This document shows positions 9,226 to 17,188 of a stretch of 36,748 nt of DNA, one piece after another. The position numbers and the translations under genes were made by a program. Origin of the DNA: Arthrobacter sp. efr-133-R2A-120 (GTDB lineage: Bacteria; Actinomycetota; Actinomycetes; Actinomycetales; Micrococcaceae); contig NZ_JARVRF010000075.1 of assembly GCF_030209835.1 (NCBI RefSeq), positions 1-36,748 on the forward strand, in the 5' to 3' direction. Each line of letters opens with the position of its first letter. The stretch's first letter is position 1. Below the pieces are notes generated by a model, which was given only the letters and a program-made list of their open reading frames with translations, was not told the origin of the DNA and did no database searches.

Positions 9226-9297
9226 ATTGAGTGGTGCATGCTCGAAATTGAGTATTCAAAGACATCAAATTGAGTGGTGCGATAGTTGGAATTGAGT
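9226..9297 (+). repeat. four ATTGAGT repeats at 21-22 bp spacing
   Basis: ATTGAGT occurs at 9226, 9247, 9269 and 9291, so each lies two helical turns from the next. Two copies extend to ATTGAGTGGTGC. The core is the reverse complement of the CCACTCAAT units at 6349-6392. This could be the right end of an IS21-like element or an array of regulator sites 85 bp upstream of the operon promoter. Confidence 0.75.
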
Positions 9298-9381
9298 AGT
9301 CTTGAGACCTGCACGGATGCATCAGTCAATTCTGGTGTTTGATCTTCAAATTAAAGTCTTTCAACCTGTTTTTAAAATGTC

Positions 9382-9410
9382 TTGACTACTTTATCTGGCC
9401 TGCATACTTT
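9382..9410 (+). promoter_or_regulatory. sigma-70-type promoter of the peptide operon
   Basis: TTGACT (9382-9387) and TACTTT (9405-9410) are separated by exactly 17 bp. Transcription would start near 9417, giving a leader of about 53 nt before the GTG at 9470. Confidence 0.7.
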
Positions 9411-9469
9411 CGTTGTGAAGCATCTGCTTCGCCGGGCGCCCCACCCACCATCACTCGCAGGAGGACCGT

Positions 9470-9583
9470 GTGAATTCGAAGTCAAGAACCTTGAAGAGGG
9501 TCGGTGGGGTTGGCGCCGCCACTGAGCATGTCAGTCTGATTCGGACCCCAGGGTCGGCCAGTTTTTGGCTTGGGGGATTTTGA
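9470..9583 (+). CDS. 37-aa small ORF, coupled upstream partner of the secreted precursor
   Basis: The GTG at 9470 follows a near-perfect AGGAGG ribosome-binding site at 5 nt. The ORF encodes 37 residues beginning VNSKSRTLKR, basic at first and then Gly/Ala/Ser-rich, ending FWLGGF. Its TGA overlaps the ATG of the next gene as TGATG. The promoter at 9382 would transcribe it first. It may be a translational leader for the precursor gene or a small peptide product in its own right. It has no signal peptide and no Cys. Expression is inferred from the ribosome site and overlap only. Confidence 0.6.
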   Translation: MNSKSRTLKRVGGVGAATEHVSLIRTPGSASFWLGGF

Positions 9584-10242
9584 TGGTTCACGTATCACGT
9601 TGGACGAGGGTTTTGCGTCTGTTGACCGCACTCGTTGCGGTTGTTGCTATTGTTTTCGGTTCGGTAGCCCCGGCTGCTGCTAATGCTGCCGAGAATCGGA
9701 CAGTGGTGGGTAGCGGTGAAGGTGCCGTTTTGCTGGAGCCGACGAAGGCGCAGAAGGCCGAGGCGATAAAACGGCTGGAGCAAGCCCGCCAGCTGGACCC
9801 TGCCGGTTTCGCGAACCGGCTGGAACTGATTCAGGGATCGAAGGAGCTCAGGGAGTATTTGTCTTCAGACAGCCGTTTCGATAGTGGATTGCAGCAGCAG
9901 TTCCTTGCGGCATCCATGCCTACGGACGTCCTGGAATCTCTGGTTTCACTCACGGATTCCGGATACCTGACCCTTGAATTGGCGGATGGTCCAAACAAAA
10001 CTAAGGTTGCCAAGCTAATTAAGGCTGAGCCGAGCATGATCGGTGGCGGTAAGGGGTCAATGGGGATGAAGCCGATGTTTCCTCAGTGCCCGTCCGCGTG
10101 GGCTGCCCTATGGGCCTGGTGGGGCACAAACTCGGCTTTCTGCGGCGCGATGGGCTTCTTCGGCCCCATGGCCGCATTGGGATGCTCGGCAGCCGTGGCG
10201 ATCGCCGGGTCCGTTATTGACTTCAACAGGGGATGTCGATGA
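9583..10242 (+). CDS. secreted precursor with Cys-rich hydrophobic C-terminal domain (bacteriocin-like)
   Basis: A 219-aa protein. Residues 1-34 are a Sec signal peptide (basic start, hydrophobic core, AAANA). A charged helical middle (about 45-150) follows, then a Gly/Met/Lys linker (IGGGKGSMGMKP). The last 52 residues are very hydrophobic and contain four Cys (PQCPSAW, AFCGAM, LGCSAA, NRGC). This layout of signal, charged pro-region and hydrophobic Cys-containing end resembles SdpC-type toxins and halocin-like peptides, though I see no clear sequence identity. The ATG at 9583 is chosen because it overlaps the upstream stop; a TTG at 9565 would place extra residues before the signal. Its stop overlaps the next gene. 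Confidence 0.75.
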   Translation: MVHVSRWTRVLRLLTALVAVVAIVFGSVAPAAANAAENRTVVGSGEGAVLLEPTKAQKAEAIKRLEQARQLDPAGFANRLELIQGSKELREYLSSDSRFDSGLQQQFLAASMPTDVLESLVSLTDSGYLTLELADGPNKTKVAKLIKAEPSMIGGGKGSMGMKPMFPQCPSAWAALWAWWGTNSAFCGAMGFFGPMAALGCSAAVAIAGSVIDFNRGCR

Positions 10243-10610
10243 ACGCCGGGACTGATTCGACCGTACGCAATTATTGGCTCGCACTGTCAGCGTTGTTCGG
10301 GGTAACTGTCAGCGTAGTGTCAATGACAGACCCGCCATGGTCATTGATCATGGTCGCGGCCTTCATCCTCTTTGCTGTCCTGCAAGCCATTCACTACCGC
10401 CAGCTGGGCCGCGAAATCCAGGGGAAGCTGGCTACGGCCAATCCTGGAGCTGGAGTTGTCGCTGCCGTTTTCGGCGGCGCCGCGGTTCTCATCCACGGGA
10501 CACCCATTGCCCTTTGGGCAGGGCCCGTTCTTGGCCTGGTGACGTTCGTAGGCATGTACCTGTTCCTTCACCGGTACGGGCGCTTCCACAACGGCGCTAC
10601 TTCGAATTAA
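10239..10610 (+). CDS. four-helix membrane protein, candidate immunity partner
   Basis: A 123-aa protein with four predicted membrane helices (about residues 11-30, 33-52, 68-85 and 90-110) and short loops. The start overlaps the precursor stop as ATGA at 10239-10242, with AGGGGA 6 nt upstream, so translation is coupled to the precursor. Small hydrophobic proteins encoded directly after a bacteriocin-like precursor often give self-immunity. That role is inferred from position only. No family is recognised. Confidence 0.72.
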   Translation: MNAGTDSTVRNYWLALSALFGVTVSVVSMTDPPWSLIMVAAFILFAVLQAIHYRQLGREIQGKLATANPGAGVVAAVFGGAAVLIHGTPIALWAGPVLGLVTFVGMYLFLHRYGRFHNGATSN

Positions 10611-10636
10611 CCGAAACCTTGAGCAGCGTTGTTCGG

Positions 10637-11621
10637 ATGTGGCCAATAATGACAATTGTCCCGGTGCTTGGGATCGTCTTTGCCAGCCTGTATCTGCTCA
10701 ATCTCGGCGTCTACCCTCCGGTGGATTTCTTGGTTTATCGGTACGCTTCGGTAGCGTCTTGGCTCGGAAGACGTTTATGTCCGCAACATTTTTGGGGAAC
10801 TTCTGCCGTCCGAGGGCCTGCCTTTCGTCTACACGCCGTTCGCAGCCGCGCTCCTGTCGGTCACGAGCTTGTTTCCTGCCCAGGTGTCCTTCGTGCTGTG
10901 GACCACGGGCTGCGTAGCAACCTTGGCGTTCATCATTGGTGTTTGCCTGCCGCAGTCTTTTCCCAGGCGACGGACGATATGGCTCACGCTCCTTATTCTG
11001 GGCTGTTGCACCACGATCGTCGCCCAGCATTTGGTGTGGGGGCAGATCAACTTGTTGCTCGCCGGACTCTGTCTCGCGGATTTCGTTCGTCACAGTGGAA
11101 GGTGGTCCCGGTTTCTTCCGAGAGGGGTGCTGATCGGGATTGCCGCCGGTATCAAGCTGACCCCGGCCATCTTCATTCCATATCTCTTGATGACAAGACA
11201 ATGGCGTATGGCCGGCTCTGCCATGGCGGGCTTTGCCGGGACGGTCGCTGTCGGCGTGATCCTGTTTCCGGCAATGTCAGTCAACTACTGGTTCTCGAGC
11301 GTGTGGCAGCTCAACTCAAAGGTTGATCTGGGCACCCAGTTCGCCAGCGCGGGCAACAACTCCATACAGGGGGCGGCCGGAGCGATCGGGCATTGGGAGG
11401 TCTCGCCCTCCAAGGTCATTGTTATCGTTGTGGCCGTTCTCGGCTTGTTGGCTGCTGCGGAGATCTTCCGTGTGGGACATACGCTGGCGGCAGTTCTGAC
11501 TGTCGGAATGACTGCGAACGCAACGATAGGGACGTTCTTCGCGCTAAGGAGCCGCACCTCGCCTCTCGCGGCAGCAATACTCTCCCAACGCCGCTTGGAA
11601 GGACGCCCAGCCAAGATCTAG
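10637..11621 (+). pseudogene. GT87 (DUF2029) mannosyltransferase-like gene, frameshifted and short
   Basis: The first part (from ATG 10637) reads 'IVPVLGIVFASLYLLNLGVYPPVDFLVYR'. The family's next motifs appear only in another frame: 'SEDVYVRNIFGELL', 'LPFVYTPFAAALLS', 'WGQINLLLAGL' and 'AAGIKLTPAIFIPYLL'. The frames join between 10755 and about 10775, where the downstream frame is blocked by TAG at 10752. GT87 proteins are multi-pass membrane enzymes using polyprenyl-phosphate mannose. About 330 codons are left against roughly 400 normally, and the 3' end lacks the usual last helices. It is either a decaying gene or a sequencing error plus a divergent end. Confidence 0.7.
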
Positions 11622-11681
11622 AAATTCCGCCCTCCCTCAATAGCGGTGCCGGGCAATTCCGACGAGAGGTCAGTACATCTT

Positions 11682-12290
11682 ATGGATAGAAATAGTGCAC
11701 CAAGCAGAGGCCAGCTGTTACTTCCTGTCCGAGACGGAAGCTTGGTCGAGGTCCGCGGACGCCTGTTCACGGGGGCCGACGGGCATGCTTATGTGCGGCC
11801 GAGATTGCACCCTGATGAACCGAAGATCAGCTTGCGCGAGCAAGCTCAAATGGGCACAACAACAATCAGAATCAGGGTCACGGGCCTTGAAACTGGTGAG
11901 TCGGGGCTTGGCAACCTGGAGGGTTCCTGGCATACCATCCGAGGCGTTCTAAGCGGGATGAGGATCGAAGTAACTGCTGTGCTCGATACCCCTGCACAAT
12001 GGCTCGACTCGTGGGAGGAAACGGACCCGAGATACGAAGAGGCGGAGGCTGATGCGCCGTCGGAGTGGTTCCTTAGTCCGGACCGCCAGAAGCTTCTGGA
12101 AGGAATCTTTGCCAGCTTTGATGAGCACAAGGACTTCTATCCTCTTATTTCATTGGGACTTAACGGCACCTACGAAGGCACCTTCCGCGCCACGTTGTAC
12201 ATGCTTGCGATCAACCAGAGCTTCGCATCGTGGGCAGGCAACTTCAGCGCCGACGACCTCCTAGTTCAATCATTCGTGAGGGCCTTGTAG
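11682..12290 (+). CDS. hypothetical protein, no recognised family
   Basis: A 202-aa predicted soluble protein starting MDRNSAPSRG. It is acidic overall, with an N-terminal beta-rich part ('GSLVEVRGRLFTGADGHAYV') and a C-terminal helical part ('SPDRQKLLEGIFASFDEHKDFY'). There is no signal peptide, helix anchor or metal motif. ATG 11682 has GAGAGG 12 nt upstream; a GTG at 11646 would add 12 residues. It is followed after 12 bp by a lipoprotein gene, so the two probably form an operon. Confidence 0.65.
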   Translation: MDRNSAPSRGQLLLPVRDGSLVEVRGRLFTGADGHAYVRPRLHPDEPKISLREQAQMGTTTIRIRVTGLETGESGLGNLEGSWHTIRGVLSGMRIEVTAVLDTPAQWLDSWEETDPRYEEAEADAPSEWFLSPDRQKLLEGIFASFDEHKDFYPLISLGLNGTYEGTFRATLYMLAINQSFASWAGNFSADDLLVQSFVRAL

Positions 12291-12302
12291 CTGGGGGTTG
12301 TT

Positions 12303-12845
12303 GTGCGTTGGAGAAGCAATGCAGGCATAGTTACAGCGATGCTGATCTCCGGGGCCGCGTTGACTGCCTGCGACGGGGGTGTCCAACGTCATGCCGGCTC
12401 AATGCGAGTTACGGATCCGGTCCAGATTACCGAAGCGGCACCGCAAGACGGGGCGCTGGCGTCAGCGGCAAGCCTCATCACCAAAGAGCTAAGCGGCGAC
12501 CCCAACTTCGGGTCAGTCGCCCTTGAACAGGGGAAGCTCGTCATCACGTGGCACGGCCCGGAGAACGACCGCATCGCACTTTTGCGCGACCAACTCCCCG
12601 GCGTTGACATCTCGATCCGTTCAGCAGCGTGCGTTCCGGGAACTGTCATGGACCGGGCGGGAACCCTCTTAACAGAAGATGCAAGAGTCAGGGTCGTCGG
12701 GATGGCCAATGACGGATCCCATGTGGTGGTCACGGTTTCAGAGGGCGCAGACAATAGTGCCCTGGTTGCCGCCTATGAAGCGCGGCTCGGCTGCCCGGTC
12801 CGCCTCGAAACGGGGGACGTGGTCCCGGCCACGGGGAACCATTGA
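12303..12845 (+). CDS. lipoprotein of unknown function
   Basis: A 180-aa protein with a lipoprotein signal: basic MRWRSN, a hydrophobic core and the lipobox LTAC with the lipidated Cys at residue 23. The mature part is about 155 residues with two further Cys (AACVPG, LGCPVR) that could form a disulfide. The GTG start follows a GGGGG tract. It lies 12 bp after the previous gene. No catalytic motif is seen. Confidence 0.75.
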   Translation: MRWRSNAGIVTAMLISGAALTACDGGVQRHAGSMRVTDPVQITEAAPQDGALASAASLITKELSGDPNFGSVALEQGKLVITWHGPENDRIALLRDQLPGVDISIRSAACVPGTVMDRAGTLLTEDARVRVVGMANDGSHVVVTVSEGADNSALVAAYEARLGCPVRLETGDVVPATGNH

Positions 12846-12966
12846 CACCCTCATGAGGCCGGAATATCGTCGGCCGTATCGAGGTTGGTGGTCTCGTTCC
12901 AAGTGATTTCGGCGCTGCCTTTGGGGGAGCTCCGCTAGTCGGTTGTGCTAGCGAGGAGAGTCCTCA

Positions 12967-12987
12967 ATGTCTTGGGAATTGTCATGA
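12967..12987 (+). CDS. six-codon leader ORF coupled to the DUF2182 gene
   Basis: ATG at 12967 follows GAGGAG at a good distance and reads MSWELS before TGA. That stop overlaps the ATG of the next gene (ATGA at 12984-12987). The good ribosome site serves this mini-ORF, while the main gene has only a weak GGGA. This suggests re-initiation from the leader. No expression evidence is available. Confidence 0.4.
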   Translation: MSWELS

Positions 12988-13751
12988 GAGCCACGCGAGC
13001 CACAGCTTTCAGGATGGATCCACGCGAGGCCGGTTTGGTCGCGGTTCTGCTCGTCCTCGCGGCCGTGAGCTGGATCGTTTCTGCCGTGCAAACGTCCGGG
13101 ATGGACATGGGGCGCTGGACGGATCCTGGACCGCTCGGCTTCTTCCTCACCACCTGGGTGGTGATGCTCGCGGCGATGATGTTTCCCTCGGTGGCGCCCA
13201 TGGTGGTTGCCTACGCCCGGATCACGCACCACCGGCGGGAGACCGGTCGCTATGCCCCGTCGGGTTCCACGGCTGTATTCGTGGCTGGCTACCTGATCTC
13301 GTGGACGATTTTCGGCCTCGCCGCGTACGCGCTCTACGCAATAGTCGGGTCCCTCATCCCCGGTTTGTTTTCCTCCGATCCGGGCGGTCGCTACTTGGCA
13401 GCTGGTGTGATTTTCTTGGCGGCCGTGTACCAGCTCACGCCGGCCAAGAACGTCTCCCTGATGAAATGCCGGACGCCGATGGACTTCATCCTGCGGCGAA
13501 TCCGCTACGGACGTTTTGGTGCGCTGCGTCTCGGGCTTGAGCACGGCGCATGGTGCGTTGCCTGCTGCTGGGCGCTGATGGTGGCACTCTTCGCGCTTGG
13601 CGTGATGAGCGTCGGTTGGATGGCTGTGGTGGGGGCGTTCATCGCCTTGGAGAAGATGCTTCCGTGGAGACGGATCGCCAACCGAATGGTCGCCGTCGCG
13701 CTGGCCCTGATCGCGGTGGCTATCGCCGTTGCGCCGGGGATGGGGCCCTGA
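12984..13751 (+). CDS. DUF2182 integral membrane protein
   Basis: A 255-aa membrane protein with about seven helices. It shows the DUF2182 pattern 'WVVMLAAMMFPSVAPM' after helix 2, 'AVFVAGYLISWTIFG', 'YQLTPAKNVSLMKCRTP' and 'GLEHGAWCVACCWALM'. The conserved Cys, His and Met residues near the membrane face led to the name 'predicted metal-binding membrane protein'. The family's reaction is not known. The start at 12984 is preferred over GTG 12945, which would add 13 residues of non-family sequence. It is followed by the SnoaL-like gene after 59 bp. Confidence 0.85.
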   Translation: MRATRATAFRMDPREAGLVAVLLVLAAVSWIVSAVQTSGMDMGRWTDPGPLGFFLTTWVVMLAAMMFPSVAPMVVAYARITHHRRETGRYAPSGSTAVFVAGYLISWTIFGLAAYALYAIVGSLIPGLFSSDPGGRYLAAGVIFLAAVYQLTPAKNVSLMKCRTPMDFILRRIRYGRFGALRLGLEHGAWCVACCWALMVALFALGVMSVGWMAVVGAFIALEKMLPWRRIANRMVAVALALIAVAIAVAPGMGP

Positions 13752-13810
13752 GTCGGGATGTAAATGCGGGGAAAAAAATGGGACGGTCTCATTCATGAAG
13801 GAGTCGGAAA

Positions 13811-14224
13811 ATGGCTGGCAGTAAACTGATCGAGCGTTTTTACAAAGAGATCCTCGAGGGTGGAAATCTCGATCTCATTGATGAACTGGCTACGGATAAC
13901 TTGATCGATCACGAGCAGGCTCTTCCGGGGCAACCGCCCGGCAAGGAGGGCGCCCGATTCTTCGTCAACGCCATCCGAGCGGCGTTCCCGGATATCAAGG
14001 TCAAGACGATCGAGCCGGCGCTGGCTGACGGAAACCTGGAGGCGTGCTACGTCGTTCTCACGGGCACGCACAGTGGGGAAATGGCAGGCGTTCCGGCGAC
14101 GGGCAATAGCGTCGAGTTCGACAGCACCGACATCATCCGCGTCGAGGACGGCAAGGTTGCTGAGCATTGGGGAACCACGAACAATCTGAGCCTCATGCAG
14201 CAGATCGGCGTCGTACCCCAGTAG
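13811..14224 (+). CDS. SnoaL-like ester cyclase/polyketide-cyclase-fold protein
   Basis: A 137-aa cytosolic protein. 'LIERFYKEILEGGNLDLIDEL', 'DNLIDHEQ', 'FFVNAIRAAFPDIKV' and 'RVEDGKVAEHWG' are the typical succession of the SnoaL-like NTF2-fold family. The His of DHEQ and the Asp/His of the last motif line the pocket in known members. AAGGAG stands 8 nt before the ATG. A hairpin follows the gene. The substrate is unknown, and family members range from cyclases to hydratases. Confidence 0.83.
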   Translation: MAGSKLIERFYKEILEGGNLDLIDELATDNLIDHEQALPGQPPGKEGARFFVNAIRAAFPDIKVKTIEPALADGNLEACYVVLTGTHSGEMAGVPATGNSVEFDSTDIIRVEDGKVAEHWGTTNNLSLMQQIGVVPQ

Positions 14225-14241
14225 CGATTCCCCAATAGCGT

Positions 14242-14273
14242 CTCCCGCCCGCGCTCCTAGCAGCGGGCGGGAG
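14242..14273 (+). terminator. strong G/C hairpin after the SnoaL-like gene
   Basis: CTCCCGCCCGC pairs perfectly with GCGGGCGGGAG around a 10-nt loop, 18 bp after the stop. No T-tract follows, which is common for actinobacterial hairpin terminators. Confidence 0.6.
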
Positions 14274-14323
14274 GCATTCGGAGGTGAGCCGGGAAGTCTG
14301 GTCGGCAGGTCGAAAAGTCTGTC

Positions 14324-15733
14324 ATGGAACCGGAGATTCCCGTGAAAATTCGGAGCGGAACGTCCACCGGAGGTGGTCTGGGAAGAGGATTACGCTCTCG
14401 CCCCGCACTGCTGTTGGCGTTTGCCTTCGCGGTCATGGCCGATCCCGTCTCCTCGGTCGCTTACGCCATCGAGGCGGCTCTGCGCGCCCTGAACGGCGAT
14501 TTGGCGTTGCTGGTCCCCACGATGGTCCTGGTGGTGGCCATCGTCGCCCTGGTCATCGTGAACTACCGGCAACTCGTGGCGCGCTACCCGAGAGGCGGCG
14601 GGGCGCCCGCCGCGGTGGGTGAGGCCTTCGGAGATGGCTGGTCTTTCATCCCGATCGGCGCGCTGGTGGTGGATTTCCTGCTCACTATAGCGATCAGCGT
14701 CTCGGCGGGATCCTCGGCGGTGATCGCCTATTTCCCCGCCCTTGCTCCGTGGCGTTTGCTGCTCGCGCTGTGCCTGGTGGTCCTTGTCGGGGCCGCGACC
14801 TGGTTCGGACACCTGGGCAGGCTGGTCTTCGCGGCAATGACTGTGGCCTTCATTGTCGTTTCCGTCGTCGTCCTTCTCTACGGTCTGGGCGCAGCACCTC
14901 AAGCGGCCGGCACGATCGTCGGCGCTCCCGGGCATCCACCGGTCCTTGCCGTGCTGCTTGCGTTCCCGGTGGCCATGGCAATGGCCACCGGTGTGGAAGC
15001 GGCGACCTCGGCGGTTGCCCAGCTCGGTCAGCTCGACAATGACGGAAAGCGCCGTTTCGGGCAGCTCACTCTCTGGCTGACCCTCGCCATCGTCGGCACC
15101 ATCACGCTTGGCCTCGCCCTCGAAGCCGCGCAGTTGCACGTCGGCATTCCGCCGAAAGACAGCACGCAGATCGCTGAACTCGCTCGCCTCGCCGCGCCTG
15201 CGCCGGTGTTCGCCGCCTTCCAGCTCGTCACTGCCCTGCTGCTGCTCTCGGCGGCTTCCTCGGGCTTCCAAGCTGGACCGGGCCTGCTCAAGGCCCTGGC
15301 GCGTCACATCAACCCCAACGGTGAGACCGTCGGTGTCCTTCCTCTCTCCCTGGGCCGTACCAACCACCACCACACGCCCTATTGGGGCGTTGCGGTGTTC
15401 ATCGTCCTGGCCGGCGCCGTGACAGCCGTCGCCGGCGGCGACGACCAGGAGCTTGTGCTGTTCTACGCCGTCGCGGTCTTCCTCAGCTTCCTGGGCGGCC
15501 TGGTTTCCATGGCACTCTTGGCCCGCAAGGACCGTCAACCGGGAGTCTTCATCCTCAACACTGTCGGAGCCCTCGTCGTGGCCTTCACCCTCGTTGCCAA
15601 TCTCTCCCGCGGCTTCCCCATCGTCAGCCTCGCCGCCGCCTTCGCCGTCGCAGGCCTCCTGTACCGGGCCTGGACCAAAGCAGGACGCCCCCGTGGCATC
15701 CGCAACGTAGCCGCGGAAGCAGAAATCGAATGA
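14324..15733 (+). CDS. APC-superfamily permease, KimA-like N-terminus
   Basis: A 469-aa membrane protein with about 12 helices. Helix 1 contains 'ADPVSSVAYAIEAAL', the broken-helix signature of APC transporters and close to the 'DPxSSVAY' motif of the potassium importer KimA and relatives. It lacks the long cytosolic C-terminal domain of KimA, so an amino-acid permease is equally possible. The ATG at 14324 lacks a good ribosome site; GTG 14342 is an alternative. It converges with the DUF2254 gene 12 bp away. A 450-codon antisense ORF here is a G/C-bias shadow. Confidence 0.82.
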   Translation: MEPEIPVKIRSGTSTGGGLGRGLRSRPALLLAFAFAVMADPVSSVAYAIEAALRALNGDLALLVPTMVLVVAIVALVIVNYRQLVARYPRGGGAPAAVGEAFGDGWSFIPIGALVVDFLLTIAISVSAGSSAVIAYFPALAPWRLLLALCLVVLVGAATWFGHLGRLVFAAMTVAFIVVSVVVLLYGLGAAPQAAGTIVGAPGHPPVLAVLLAFPVAMAMATGVEAATSAVAQLGQLDNDGKRRFGQLTLWLTLAIVGTITLGLALEAAQLHVGIPPKDSTQIAELARLAAPAPVFAAFQLVTALLLLSAASSGFQAGPGLLKALARHINPNGETVGVLPLSLGRTNHHHTPYWGVAVFIVLAGAVTAVAGGDDQELVLFYAVAVFLSFLGGLVSMALLARKDRQPGVFILNTVGALVVAFTLVANLSRGFPIVSLAAAFAVAGLLYRAWTKAGRPRGIRNVAAEAEIE

Positions 15734-15745
15734 CGCACACAAGCC

Positions 15746-17080
15746 CTAGTTGGCGGCGTCGCTCGCGCCGTCCGCGCCGTCGAAGGCTTCGAGCAGCGCC
15801 GCGCCCTCAGCGAGGAGGGGTTCGCGATCGGCTGGCTGGGCCACGAGCCGGGTCACGTCGCTCATGAGGGTCTCGACGTATTGCCGCACGACGGCGTGGT
15901 GGGCCGCGTCGCCGAACCACACGAGCTCACCGCACACGCGCAACAGGGCCCTGACCACGCGAGGTTCGTTCGCTCCGTACCGTCGCACCTGTCCGAGGGC
16001 CAGATCCACGAGATAGGCGAAATCGCGGGCCGGGACATGCAGCCTGACGGTGCCTTGCGCGTCCGCCACGGCCTGCGGCCCGTGCTGCCGGAGTGAGAGG
16101 GCGGCGAGGATCGAGCCGAGATGGTCCACCGCCTGGTTCGCGGTGTAGGGGTCGTTGATGGCGGGCGAGAGCGCCTTGGACGCGACGTCGGCGAGTTGCC
16201 GGATCCCGAAGGCGACGTCCTGCTCGAGGGTCCGTTCGTAGCCGATCCGCACGCTCTGGGCGAGCGCCCGGCGCAGTTCAGTGCCGCCGTCGGGGGCAAG
16301 AGGACCCGCGCCGCCGCCGGCGGCCTCCCACACCCAGGCGAGCGGGGAACCTGCGACGACGTGCCGGCCGATCATGGGCACCATCCGGGCAGTGAGGCCC
16401 CGGTTCGCGAGCTCTTCGACGAACGACTCGGGATGGAAGGCTTGAACGTATCCCGACAGCGGTACAGGCAAGGCGGTAGCGCCGGGCGGCGGGTTTGGCA
16501 TGCGGATTCCGGGATCACCCGGTACGAAGGACCGCTCGATCACCTTGAGCGTGGCCTTCTCGACGCCCTTCATGACTTGGTCCACCTGGATCGAATGCGA
16601 CAGATGGTGGGCGAAGAAGACGAGCATGACCATGCTCACGAACAGCAGGAGCAGTGCGCCGCTCACCGCGAGGCGCGGGTAGTCCTGGGTGCGCTGTCCG
16701 GCGGCGATGCCGACCGTGTAGAGGCCCGCGGTGCTGTATGCGAAAGTGGCCACAAACGCGCTGAGGGTTACCTGGTTGGGGATGTCGCGCAGGAAGTTCC
16801 GCAGCAGCCGTGGGCTGAACTGGGTCGATGCCAACTGCAGCGCCACCACGGTGAGTCCTAGTACGACGGCGATGACAGTCACCATGGTGCTCGCGATCCC
16901 GATGAGCAGGTTCCGCGCGTCGTCGGACGTCCCTTGGAAGAGGAGGACGGCGAGGGGCGACGTGGCGTCGAGCTGCACCGCGGAAAGGCCCGCACCCGCG
17001 ATGATTGCGAGGACGACGGCGCAGGTCGGCATCGCCCACAGGGCACTCGCCAGATACTCCCGAACGGCATCACGCCTCAC
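15746..17080 (-). CDS. DUF2254 membrane protein
   Basis: A protein of about 444 aa. Four N-terminal helices (about residues 15-40, 60-95, 110-135 and 140-165) are followed by a large soluble domain. 'VVALQLASTQFSPRLLRNFLRD', 'FFAHHLSHSIQ' and 'AFGIRQLADVASKALSPAINDPYTA' are the conserved blocks of DUF2254, a membrane family of unknown function. GTG 17080 is chosen as start because GAGAG stands 8 nt upstream; a TTG at 17116 has no ribosome site. It is divergent from the flavodoxin gene. Confidence 0.82.
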   Translation of the reverse strand: MRRDAVREYLASALWAMPTCAVVLAIIAGAGLSAVQLDATSPLAVLLFQGTSDDARNLLIGIASTMVTVIAVVLGLTVVALQLASTQFSPRLLRNFLRDIPNQVTLSAFVATFAYSTAGLYTVGIAAGQRTQDYPRLAVSGALLLLFVSMVMLVFFAHHLSHSIQVDQVMKGVEKATLKVIERSFVPGDPGIRMPNPPPGATALPVPLSGYVQAFHPESFVEELANRGLTARMVPMIGRHVVAGSPLAWVWEAAGGGAGPLAPDGGTELRRALAQSVRIGYERTLEQDVAFGIRQLADVASKALSPAINDPYTANQAVDHLGSILAALSLRQHGPQAVADAQGTVRLHVPARDFAYLVDLALGQVRRYGANEPRVVRALLRVCGELVWFGDAAHHAVVRQYVETLMSDVTRLVAQPADREPLLAEGAALLEAFDGADGASDAAN

Positions 17081-17188
17081 ATGTGACACTCTCGACTGAC
17101 GGTGCCCGCCAGTCAAGGGGAGGCTTGTTGAATATCCGGAGGACCTTGGACCCTATAGCGGCCGCACGGAGCGGGGACACACTGGCAT

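Larger units (their letters stand above)
9080..9469. other. 390-bp regulatory region before the peptide operon
   Basis: This AT-rich stretch has no gene. It contains the four-copy ATTGAGT array, a 5-3-5 inverted repeat TTTGATCTTCAAA (9338-9350), a sigma-70-like promoter (9382-9410) and an untranslated leader of about 50 nt ending in a strong ribosome-binding site. Confidence 0.7.

Noticed and set aside
9226..9297. CRISPR array
   Set aside because: The repeat core is only 7 bp, the period is 21-22 bp and no cas genes are present; it fits transposon ends or operators better.
9565..9582. TTG start for the secreted precursor
   Set aside because: It has no ribosome site; the ATG at 9583 overlaps the upstream stop and starts directly with the signal peptide.
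10776..11326. Continuation of the first GT87 frame beyond the shift point
   Set aside because: After about 10775 this frame loses family motifs, which appear in the other frame; it is a shadow.
14390..15742. 450-codon open frame on the minus strand
   Set aside because: It lies exactly antisense to the APC permease and reads as Asp/Glu/Arg/Gly-rich sequence without family motifs, as expected from G/C-biased third positions.
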